Part shown: one piece after another, positions 1 to 7,309 of the stretch
Layout: each line of letters begins with the position of its first letter
Position numbering within the stretch: position 1 is the stretch's first letter
Assembly (NCBI GenBank): GCA_037445115.1
Contig: JBBILC010000084.1
Coordinates: forward strand, 1-24,113
Length of the DNA stretch: 24,113 bases
Origin: Trichothermofontia sp037445115
GTDB taxonomy: Bacteria > Cyanobacteriota > Cyanobacteriia > B231
Reading direction: 5' to 3'
The notes under the pieces: model-generated
What the model was told of the DNA's origin: nothing
Database searches by the model: none
What the model saw: only the letters and a program-made list of their open reading frames with translations
Translations under genes and position numbers: made by a program

Positions 1-543
1 GTACACGCCCGACACATCGGTGTAGATCTCGCAACAGTCGGCCTGAAGGGCTGCCGCCAGCGCTACGGCGGAAGTGTCGGACCCGCCCCGTCCCAGGGTC
101 GTAATTTCCAACTCCTCCGTATTACTAATGCCCTGGAAACCTGCAATAACCACCACCTTGCCATCCTTCAGATGACGTTCGATGCGATCGGTGGCAATTT
201 GCAAAATCCGGGCACGGCTGTGGATGGCCTCCGTGATAATCCCCACCTGGGCACCGGTCATCGAGATAGCAGGCTGGCCAATTGCTTGGAGGGCCATGCT
301 CAGTAGGGCGATCGACACCTGCTCCCCTGTCGAGAGCAACATATCCATCTCCCGGCGGCTGGGGTTAGCCGTAATCTCATGGGCCAACTGCACCAAGCTA
401 TCGGTCGTTTTGCCCATTGCGGACACCACAACCACAACGCCATGTCCCTGGTTAACAGTCGCCTGGACCCGTTGGGCAACGGCCTGGATGCGTTCGACCG
501 TACCAACGGAAGTTCCCCCGTATTTTTGAACAATTAGCCCCAC
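1..543 (-). CDS. lysC: Aspartokinase, N-terminal part (partial)
   Basis: Aspartokinase phosphorylates aspartate, the first step toward lysine, threonine and methionine. The gene reads leftward and leaves the window after 181 codons, so only the N-terminal kinase part is visible. The start is GTG at 543-541, giving MGLIVQKYGGTSVGT; KYGGTSVG is the family's N-terminal nucleotide-binding signature. Further in come VVVVSAMGKTTDSL, MLLSTGEQVSIALL, a G-F-Q-G segment and TTLGRGGSDTSAVALA, all standard aspartokinase motifs in the expected order. The regulatory ACT domains would lie beyond position 1. The next in-frame ATG lies well inside the fold, so the GTG start is well supported. Recognition of the family is secure. 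Which feedback class it belongs to cannot be told from this part. Confidence 0.95.
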   Translation of the reverse strand, partial: MGLIVQKYGGTSVGTVERIQAVAQRVQATVNQGHGVVVVVSAMGKTTDSLVQLAHEITANPSRREMDMLLSTGEQVSIALLSMALQAIGQPAISMTGAQVGIITEAIHSRARILQIATDRIERHLKDGKVVVIAGFQGISNTEELEITTLGRGGSDTSAVALAAALQADCCEIYTDVSGVY

Positions 544-648
544 GGTATTTGATGCTGGTTAATGCAATTTAAGTCTGCCCCAGTTTAGCATTGAGATTCC
601 TTCCTATCTACTGTTCTGTCCCACCGATCAGGCCAAGGGGACGCCGAG

Positions 649-784
649 CCTAGTAGTCTGTCAAGGTTAATTTGGTAGGTTGGGTCAAACCCAGTGCGAC
701 CCAACAAAGTCAGTGCTCGTGTTGGGTCTCGCCAGCTCGACGCCAACCTACAATCCATCACTGTACGCATGACAGACTCCTAGG
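649..784. repeat. MITE-like inverted-repeat element
   Basis: About 136 bp with terminal inverted repeats: CCTAGTAGTCTGTCA at 649-663 pairs with TGACAGACTCCTAGG at 770-784 (14 of 15 positions). A nested inverted pair, GTAGGTTGG at 675-683 and CCAACCTAC at 743-751, would extend the foldback. It has no coding capacity of its own. The architecture (short, terminal inverted repeats, foldback interior with GTAGGTTGGGT) matches small non-autonomous elements known from cyanobacterial intergenic DNA. I cannot tell from one copy whether a parent transposase exists. Confidence 0.6.
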
Positions 785-938
785 GACAACAACGCAGCCA
801 GTCGGATGCAGCAAGCCGGATCAGCCAGTCGGCGTAACCTGCGCACCTCCAGGCAAATCAGCGGAGCATCACTGGAGTATCGCTGTTGACATTCGTGCAA
901 TCCGATGGCGGCCTAGCAGTCATCAATCATTGTGCAAT

Positions 939-960
939 GTATAAACTAATTCATTGAAAG
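939..960 (+). repeat. Left copy of 22-bp direct repeat
   Basis: The 22-bp sequence beginning GTATAAACTAATTCATT recurs at 1109-1130 with one mismatch (21 of 22). The two copies bracket about 150 bp that includes a hairpin at 1048-1067. The spacing could reflect a decayed mobile element with duplicated flanks, or simple local duplication. Confidence 0.6.
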
Positions 961-1047
961 TTAAAATCTTGCACAGAAATTCTTAATAAATTCCAGTTCG
1001 ATAGTTGTCATCAATGTACAGCAATTCCATACTTGGTGAGGTACAGG

Positions 1048-1067
1048 CAAGGGGCTTAGGCCCCTTG
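1048..1067. repeat. Perfect 8-bp hairpin between direct repeats
   Basis: CAAGGGGC, loop TTAG, GCCCCTTG is a perfect 8-bp stem with a 4-base loop. There is no T-run directly after it on either strand, so a terminator role is doubtful. Similar GGGGCTTAGGCCCC hairpins occur near the ends of insertion sequences in cyanobacteria, which fits its place between the duplicated 22-mers. Confidence 0.5.
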
Positions 1068-1108
1068 TTCACAAGGCTTGACAGTATTTCATTAGAGAGG
1101 GAACGGCT

Positions 1109-1130
1109 GTATAAACTAATTCATTAAAAG
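1109..1130 (+). repeat. Right copy of 22-bp direct repeat
   Basis: Second copy of the sequence at 939-960, differing only by A for G near the 3' end. It lies about 150 bp upstream of the GGDEF-EAL start codon and might therefore overlap that gene's control region. Confidence 0.6.
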
Positions 1131-1283
1131 CCTGTCAATGACCGGAAATGCCTGTTCGCTACCCAATATCCATCGGATTTTACGCTAATTCACGGATACT
1201 GGCGGATAAGGCAATAGAATAGGATGCAGAAAAGGGTACATACTTTACGCACTTAATCGACTAGATCACCCAGTGCTGCGGTT

Positions 1284-4200
1284 ATGACAAAGCGGCAACG
1301 GTTTTCCCTCGATCAGATAGTCCCAGCCGATTGGGAGAAGACACCAGAGACCGTTCAGCAGTTGGTGCTCTCTCTGATCGCGAGTACAAATTTATCAGAT
1401 AATGAGCAAGCGGATACTGGACAAGTTGTCACGGAAAGTCGTTTAGTCCAGTTCCTAGATGCAACACCAATGGGGATTGCGGTTCATGAGGTCCCCGGAC
1501 AACTGATTTATATCAACCAAGTTGGCCGGTCATTGTTAGGCATTGCCGACCTGCCAGTTATAGACCTCAGTCAACTGTCTACCTTCTTTCGTGTCTATCA
1601 AGCCAGCACCCAACAGCCCTATCCAATCGCAGCCCTACCGAGCACACGGGCACTTGCGGGCGAAGTGGCTTGGGCGGATGATTTAGAAATTCACCAGGCC
1701 ACGCAGGTCATTCCCCTAGAAGTCTGGGCCACACCCATTTTTGATGAACAGGGGCAGGTGCAGTACGCGATCGCGGCTTTTCAAGATATTAGCGATCGCA
1801 AACGTCTGGAAACGGAACAGCGGCAACGGGAATGGGAGCGACAAATTGTCGAAAATACGCTGCGTAAGCGAGAACAGTGTTATCGGCAGGTTATTCAGGC
1901 CCAAACAGATTTAATTTTACGATCGCGACCCGATACAACCATTACCTTTGCCAATGAAGCGCTTTGCCTTGCCCTGGGGCAGAAGCTAGAGGAGGTCTTG
2001 GGAACCCAATGGTCTAACTTTGTGCCACCCGACGAACTAGGGCCTATCTACGATAAGATTGCCGCGTTGACCCCAGAGCACCCAACGTTTGAAAATATCA
2101 ACCAAGACCGACGGGCCGATCAGCAGATTGGTTGGACGCAATGGATTAACCTTGGTATTTTTGACGAGGAAGGAAAGTTAGTTGAAATCCAATCCGTAGG
2201 CCGTGATATCACGACCTTAAAGGAAAAAATTCTGCGAGAGCAGGCTTTGAACCGGGTCTTTCAAGCCATTCGTCAGTCCCTAGATTTAGAGATTATTTTT
2301 GCCACCGCTACCGCAGAAACCTCTAAACTTTTGAAAAATCTTGACTGCATGGTTGTGCAATATTTCCCAAACCAAGGTATTTGGCGGCATATTGCTGGCT
2401 ATCGTCACCAGGCAGACGTATCGGCAATTATTGGTCTTGAGATCCCCGATGTCGATAATCCCTTTGCGACCCAACTCAAACAATTACAAGTTGTTCAGGT
2501 CAACGACACTAGCCACTTGACTGATGACATTAATCGAGACGTGGCACAGGTTCTACCGGGGGCTTGGTTACTGATTCCACTGGTGGTTGAAGGTCAGCTA
2601 TGGGGTAGCTTTACCATTACCACTACCCAATGTCCCTTTGTCTGGAATACGGAGCAAATTGAACTGGCCCAGGCCGTCGCTGATCAACTTGCGATCGCCA
2701 TTCAACAAGCAAATCTTTACCGCCAATTGCAACTAGAATTGGCGGAGCGTCAGCGGGTGGAAGGGGCACTACGGGAGAGCGAAACCCGTTTTCAAAATAT
2801 GGCGGCTAATGTACCAGGGGCAATTTTTCGCTACTTGCTGCGTCCCGACGGGTCCGACGGTGTACTGTACATGAGTCCGGGGTGTTACGGCCTTTGGGAA
2901 GTTGAAGCTCAAGCCGTGGTGAATGATGCCAGCATTCTTTGGCACATGATCCACCCAGAAGATCTGGAAGCCATGTTTGCTTCGGTGATGCTATCAGCGC
3001 AAACCCTACAACCGTGGTCGCATTCCTGGCGAATTACAACACCATCGGGCCGCGAAAAGTGGCTAGCGGCGGCTGGGCAACCCCAGCGGCACCCCAATGG
3101 GGACATTATTTGGGACACCTTGATCCTGGATGTGAGCGATCGTAAACAGGCAGAAATTGCCTTGCAGCAAAGTGAACAACGTTTTCGCCATTTGTTTGAG
3201 TCTACGCCCCAAATCTCCGTACAGGGATACAACCGCGATCGCCAAGTGATTTATTGGAATCAGGCGAGTGAAGTCCTCTATGGCTATACCAAAGCCGAAG
3301 CCCTGGGTCAGCAACTTGAAGATTTAATTATTCCCCCCGGAATGCGCCAGGATGTCATTGCCGCGATTCGGGGCTGGGTCGTTGAGGGTCATCCGATTCC
3401 GGCTGGGGAATTGAGCCTCCTGCGTAAAGATGGCTCTAGGGTAGCCGTCTACTCCAGTCATATCATGCTGATTAACGCCGATGGTGAGCCGGAAATGTAC
3501 TGCGTCGATATTGACCTGCGCGATCGCAAGCAAGCAGAAGAAGCCTTACGCGAAAGTGAAACGCGCTACCGGTTATTAGCCGAAAATATGAACGATCTGG
3601 TCTGTCTGCATGACCGGCAGGGACGCTATCTCTACGTGAGTCCCTCGTGTGAATCCCTCTTGGGTTACCGCTATGATGAATTGTTGGGACAAGATCCCTA
3701 CGAGTTCTTGCATCCTGACGATCGTGATCGGATTTATCAAGAGGCCCAAGCAGCTACCCTCGCCGGGAAAAACACCCCAATTACCTATCGAATTCGGCAC
3801 AAATCGGGTCACTATATTTGGTTTGAAACCCTGACCAAACCGATTTTGGATACCAACGGCACCATCATCCAACTCCAAACGACTTCCCGCGATGTGACGG
3901 AACGGGTTCAGGTACAAAGACAGTTAGAACATGATGCCCTGCACGATGCCCTCACCCAGTTACCCAATCGCCAGCTTTTAATGGAGCGGCTAGAGTTAGC
4001 GATGAATCGCGCTAAACGCTTTAACCATTATCATTTTGCGGTGTTATTCCTTGATCTGGATCGCTTTAAAGTCGTCAATGATAGCTTGGGCCATTTAGCG
4101 GGCGACCATTTGCTGGTAACGATCGCCCAGCGGTTACAATCAACCCTACGCAGTATTGATCTGGTGGCGCGCTTGGGCGGTGATGAGTTTGTCATCCTAC

Positions 4201-5225
4201 TAGAGGATATTCAAAATATGCAGGAAGCCGTTCATGCCACCGAACGAATTTTCACCGTCTTCCAAACCCCAATCCTCCTGGGAGGGCGAGAGGTTTATAC
4301 CACGGCTAGCATTGGAATTGTCTTAGGCAACCAGGACTATTGCCATGCCTCCGAACTCCTACGGGATGCCGATATTGCGATGTATCGGGCCAAACATAAG
4401 GGGCGTGCGCAGTACGAAATTTTTGATGTGGAGATGTATACCCAAGCGCTGCACCAACTGCATGTAGAAAATGATCTTCGACGGGCGATCGCGCAGCAAG
4501 AATTTGTGCTGTACTACCAACCGATCGTGGCTTTAGCGACCGGCCAAATTGTCGGCTTTGAAGCCTTAATTCGCTGGCAACATCCCAGTCAGGGTTTAAA
4601 ACTTCCCGGCGACTTTATTACGATCGCGGAAGAGACGGGATTGATCACAACCCTGGATTATTGGGCGCTGGGTGCTGCCTGTCAGCAGTTAGCTACCTGG
4701 CAGACGGCCTTCCCCAATTTACCCAGCTTGAAGGTGAGTGTGAATCTCTCCGCCCAGGATCTCCGACAACCTGATCTTTTGGCCGAAGTCGATCGTGTTC
4801 TGGCCCAAACGGGTTTAGCAGGGCATCACCTAACCCTGGAACTGACCGAAAGTATGCTGATCGAAGATGTCACTTCTACGATCGCGCTCCTGAGCCAGCT
4901 AAAAGCACGGGGAATTCAACTGAGTATTGACGACTTTGGCACAGGGTACTCCTCCCTTAACTATCTCCATCGCTTACCGATCGATTATTTGAAAGTCGAT
5001 CGTAGTTTTGTGAGCCAAATCCAAGGTCAGGAATGTAACCACCAAATTGTCGCCACGATCGCTACCCTCAGCCAGCAATTAGGGTTAGAGGCGATCGCGG
5101 AGGGGATTGAAACCCAGGCCCAACTCCAACAATTACAACGCCTTGGCTACCCATTTGGCCAGGGCTATTTCTTCGCCAAACCCCTCAGCCCAACGGCAGT
5201 AGAGGCGATTTTAGGTACATTTTAG
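1284..5225 (+). CDS. Multi-PAS/GAF diguanylate cyclase-phosphodiesterase
   Basis: A 1313-residue sensor enzyme for cyclic di-GMP. Domains in order, approximate residues: PAS 53-175, PAS 198-312, GAF 320-477, PAS 495-622, PAS 627-750, PAS 755-877, GGDEF 880-1045, EAL 1052-1305. Linkers such as DISDRK, DVSDRKQAE and DVTERVQ mark PAS C-caps. The cyclase signature GGDEF is intact (965-969), preceded by LDLDRFKVVNDSLGH. The EAL domain keeps its metal and catalytic residues: EAL at 1093-1095, NLSAQDL, LELTES, DDFGTGYSSL, LKVDRSF, EAIAEGIE and QGYFFAKP. Both activities could therefore be real, and only experiment would show which dominates. No membrane segment is visible, so it is probably cytosolic. 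The PAS domains show no clear haem or flavin signature (no LOV GxNCRFLQ). It stands alone, converging on menB. Confidence 0.95.
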   Translation: MTKRQRFSLDQIVPADWEKTPETVQQLVLSLIASTNLSDNEQADTGQVVTESRLVQFLDATPMGIAVHEVPGQLIYINQVGRSLLGIADLPVIDLSQLSTFFRVYQASTQQPYPIAALPSTRALAGEVAWADDLEIHQATQVIPLEVWATPIFDEQGQVQYAIAAFQDISDRKRLETEQRQREWERQIVENTLRKREQCYRQVIQAQTDLILRSRPDTTITFANEALCLALGQKLEEVLGTQWSNFVPPDELGPIYDKIAALTPEHPTFENINQDRRADQQIGWTQWINLGIFDEEGKLVEIQSVGRDITTLKEKILREQALNRVFQAIRQSLDLEIIFATATAETSKLLKNLDCMVVQYFPNQGIWRHIAGYRHQADVSAIIGLEIPDVDNPFATQLKQLQVVQVNDTSHLTDDINRDVAQVLPGAWLLIPLVVEGQLWGSFTITTTQCPFVWNTEQIELAQAVADQLAIAIQQANLYRQLQLELAERQRVEGALRESETRFQNMAANVPGAIFRYLLRPDGSDGVLYMSPGCYGLWEVEAQAVVNDASILWHMIHPEDLEAMFASVMLSAQTLQPWSHSWRITTPSGREKWLAAAGQPQRHPNGDIIWDTLILDVSDRKQAEIALQQSEQRFRHLFESTPQISVQGYNRDRQVIYWNQASEVLYGYTKAEALGQQLEDLIIPPGMRQDVIAAIRGWVVEGHPIPAGELSLLRKDGSRVAVYSSHIMLINADGEPEMYCVDIDLRDRKQAEEALRESETRYRLLAENMNDLVCLHDRQGRYLYVSPSCESLLGYRYDELLGQDPYEFLHPDDRDRIYQEAQAATLAGKNTPITYRIRHKSGHYIWFETLTKPILDTNGTIIQLQTTSRDVTERVQVQRQLEHDALHDALTQLPNRQLLMERLELAMNRAKRFNHYHFAVLFLDLDRFKVVNDSLGHLAGDHLLVTIAQRLQSTLRSIDLVARLGGDEFVILLEDIQNMQEAVHATERIFTVFQTPILLGGREVYTTASIGIVLGNQDYCHASELLRDADIAMYRAKHKGRAQYEIFDVEMYTQALHQLHVENDLRRAIAQQEFVLYYQPIVALATGQIVGFEALIRWQHPSQGLKLPGDFITIAEETGLITTLDYWALGAACQQLATWQTAFPNLPSLKVSVNLSAQDLRQPDLLAEVDRVLAQTGLAGHHLTLELTESMLIEDVTSTIALLSQLKARGIQLSIDDFGTGYSSLNYLHRLPIDYLKVDRSFVSQIQGQECNHQIVATIATLSQQLGLEAIAEGIETQAQLQQLQRLGYPFGQGYFFAKPLSPTAVEAILGTF

Positions 5226-5266
5226 GTATCTTGTCATCCCACTGTATTCCCCAGGCTTTAGATTGA

Positions 5267-5282
5267 AACGACTAAAGTCGTT
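5267..5282. terminator. Hairpin between convergent genes
   Basis: AACGAC, loop TAAA, GTCGTT forms a perfect 6-bp stem in the 92-bp gap between the convergent GGDEF-EAL and menB genes. It lacks a good T-run. The surrounding GAAACGACTAAAGTCGTTAC also resembles a short sequence repeated in many cyanobacterial genomes, so it may be an interspersed repeat rather than a working terminator. Confidence 0.35.
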
Positions 5283-5317
5283 ACTACCGACCTAGTGGAA
5301 CGTTAAGGGTTACGGCA

Positions 5318-6151
5318 CTAAGGCAGCCAGGGATATTGGCGAAAATTTGGGGGGCGTTTTTCCAGGAACGCTTGTTTACCCTCACTTCCCTCTTCCGTCA
5401 TGTAGTAGAGCAGTGTTGCATTGCCTGCGAGTTCCTGAAGGCCCGCCTGTCCATCACAGTCCGCATTAAACGCCGCTTTCAGACAGCGAATGGCGATCGG
5501 GCTTTTCTCCAGGATTTCCCGCGCCCATTGAATGCCTTCTGCCTCCAGTTCAGCCACGGGCACAACCTGGTTGACCAATCCCATCTCTAATGCCTGCTGT
5601 GCCGTATATTGGCGACAGAGATACCAGATCTCCCGCGCCTTCTTCTGGCCAACAATCCGGGCTAGATAGCTGGCCCCAAAGCCCCCATCGAAACTGCCTA
5701 CCTTGGGTCCCGTCTGTCCAAAAATGGCATTCTCTGCCGCGATCGTTAAATCACACACAATATGCAAGACGTGCCCGCCCCCGATCGCGTAGCCCGCCAC
5801 CAAGGCAATCACCACCTTAGGCATGGAACGAATCAAACGCTGGAGATCCAGCACATTGAGGCGCGGCACCCCATCTTGCCCGATATAGCCCGCCTGCCCC
5901 CGTACACTTTGATCCCCGCCCGCACAAAAGGCATACTTGCCATCCGTATGGGGACCCGCCCCCGTCAGTAGCACCACACCAATTTGGGGGTCTTCCCGTG
6001 CATCACAAAAGGCATCGTACATTTCGGCAATCGTCTCTGGGCGGAATGCATTGCGCTTGTGGGGCCGATTGATCGTCACCTTGGCGATGCCATCCCACTT
6101 GTGGTACAGGATATCGGCGTAGGTTTTAACGACTTGCCAGTCTGCTTGCAT
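5318..6151 (-). CDS. menB: 1,4-dihydroxy-2-naphthoyl-CoA synthase
   Basis: MenB closes the second ring of the naphthoquinone from o-succinylbenzoyl-CoA. In cyanobacteria the product is phylloquinone, the A1 cofactor of photosystem I. The 277 residues match the family length and crotonase fold. The N-terminal part carries INRPHKRNAFRPET. The active-site region has GPHTDGKYAFCAGGDQSVRG, the oxyanion-hole segment VAGYAIGGGHVLHIVCD, and FGQTGPKVGSFDGGFGASYL, which is diagnostic of MenB against other enoyl-CoA hydratases. The C-terminus KRPPNFRQYPWLP is also typical. It is divergent from ureB, with a 183-bp shared upstream region, and no other men genes are nearby. Assignment is very secure. Confidence 0.97.
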   Translation of the reverse strand: MQADWQVVKTYADILYHKWDGIAKVTINRPHKRNAFRPETIAEMYDAFCDAREDPQIGVVLLTGAGPHTDGKYAFCAGGDQSVRGQAGYIGQDGVPRLNVLDLQRLIRSMPKVVIALVAGYAIGGGHVLHIVCDLTIAAENAIFGQTGPKVGSFDGGFGASYLARIVGQKKAREIWYLCRQYTAQQALEMGLVNQVVPVAELEAEGIQWAREILEKSPIAIRCLKAAFNADCDGQAGLQELAGNATLLYYMTEEGSEGKQAFLEKRPPNFRQYPWLP

Positions 6152-6334
6152 GGGAAATCTCGTTACCGTCCTATCCTCTGATTCCCACTCAAGATATCAC
6201 CCTTATGGGCAATGCATCTGCCTAGGGTGGGTTAGCACTTCCAGTTAGAATAGGGCAGAGATAGCGCTACCGCGATCGGACCCAGCCCTCTGGCCAACGG
6301 TGCGATCGTAACTTTTCCCTAGGAGATAGCCCCT

Positions 6335-6724
6335 ATGATTCCCGGTGAATTGCTGGTTGAACCGGGTGAACTGGAATTGAATGCCGGACGTTCCACCCTC
6401 ACCCTAACCGTTGCGAACCAGGGCGATCGCCCCATCCAAGTTGGCTCCCATTTCCATTTCTATGAGGTCAACCGTGCGCTGAACTTTGAGCGTGAGCAAG
6501 CACGGGGAATGCGACTGGATATTCCGGCGGGTACGGCCATTCGGTTTGAACCAGGAGATACGCGATCGGTCACCCTGGTACCCCTAGTGGGACAACGGCG
6601 TGTGTATGGGTTTAATGCCCGGATCAACGGTGAGCTTGACCCAGCGACCCAGGACACTAAGCGGGAAACCAAGCGGGAAACCAAGAAAAAAACGAGCGCC
6701 AAAGATAGCAAAAAGAGAAAATGA
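6335..6724 (+). CDS. ureB: Urease beta subunit with basic tail
   Basis: UreB is the small structural subunit of nickel urease, which hydrolyses urea to ammonia and carbamate in the cytosol. Residues 1-101 carry the family pattern: MIPGELLVEPGELELNAG at the start, RPIQVGSHFHFYEVN, and a PAGTAIRFEPGDTR-VTLVPLVGQRRVYGFNA stretch. A well placed TAGGAGAT ribosome site precedes the ATG. The odd part is the tail, about residues 104-129: very lysine-rich, containing a 12-bp tandem repeat (6659-6682) that encodes KRET twice, and beyond normal UreB length. Neither ureA nor ureC is in the window. The TGA overlaps the moaE ATG as ATGA, implying translational coupling to an unrelated cofactor gene. Confidence 0.95.
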   Translation: MIPGELLVEPGELELNAGRSTLTLTVANQGDRPIQVGSHFHFYEVNRALNFEREQARGMRLDIPAGTAIRFEPGDTRSVTLVPLVGQRRVYGFNARINGELDPATQDTKRETKRETKKKTSAKDSKKRK

Positions 6725-7290
6725 GCCAGGGTACCGCTGAACTCAACGATCGCTTTGCCATCACCTTTGCCCCGCTCTCGTTGCCTGAGGTGTACGAACT
6801 GGCCGCCGATCCCGCCAGTGGGGCCGTGGTGGTCATGAGTGGGACGGTACGGGACCATACCGACGGGAAAGCGGTGGTCAGCTTGGAATATCAAGCCTAT
6901 GAGCCAATGGCGCTGCGGGTATTTGCACAGATTGCCGCCGATCTCCGCCAGCAGTGGCCGATGGTGAATCGGGTGGTCATTTATCACCGCACAGGACACC
7001 TCACGATCGGGGAAACCAGTGTCCTTGTGGCCGTTAGTTGCCCCCACCGGGCTGAAGCCTTTGCCGCCTGCCAGTATGCGATCGATACCCTGAAGCACAA
7101 CGCCCCGATCTGGAAAAAGGAACACTGGGCCGATGGTGCCAGTACATGGGTCAGTATTGGCGCTTGCGAACCCGATGCGTCTGCCCCGCCACCTGCGATC
7201 GAGCAAGCGGGACGAACATGGGATAATGTTGCGGCTGTTTACCCCACCCGCGATCGTGCTAGTTCCCAACTCTCCCCCAGAAACCCTTGA
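6721..7290 (+). CDS. moaE: Molybdopterin synthase catalytic subunit
   Basis: MoaE inserts two sulfurs, delivered by MoaD thiocarboxylate, into precursor Z to make molybdopterin. In cyanobacteria this cofactor supports, for example, nitrate reductase. Visible family motifs are GAVVVMSGTVRDHTDGK, LEYQAYEPMA, VYHRTGHLTIGE, VAVSCPHRAEAF and the catalytic region TLKHNAPIWKKEHW, whose lysines match those of studied MoaE proteins. The core ends near residue 155. The last 35 or so residues (CEPDASAPPPAIEQ onward) are not part of the usual fold and look like an extension. The ATG overlaps the ureB stop by four bases. moaD is not seen nearby. A separate frame on the same strand begins within or just after the 3' end. 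Confidence 0.95.
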   Translation: MSQGTAELNDRFAITFAPLSLPEVYELAADPASGAVVVMSGTVRDHTDGKAVVSLEYQAYEPMALRVFAQIAADLRQQWPMVNRVVIYHRTGHLTIGETSVLVAVSCPHRAEAFAACQYAIDTLKHNAPIWKKEHWADGASTWVSIGACEPDASAPPPAIEQAGRTWDNVAAVYPTRDRASSQLSPRNP

Positions 7291-7309
7291 TATCCCTGCC
7301 CCGTCCCTC

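Larger units (their letters stand above)
544..1283. other. Long repeat-bearing spacer
   Basis: This spacer of about 740 bp separates the divergent aspartokinase and GGDEF-EAL genes, so it must hold both promoters. I find no credible gene in it. The short open frames near 585-944 mostly translate a MITE-like inverted-repeat element and resemble no protein family. The right half is AT-richer than the neighbouring genes and holds a duplicated 22-bp sequence on either side of a strong hairpin. No convincing -35/-10 pair could be assigned by eye. Confidence 0.6.

Noticed and set aside
585..944. Small open frames in the left spacer
   Set aside because: They run through the MITE-like element and low-information sequence, have no ribosome site and resemble no family.
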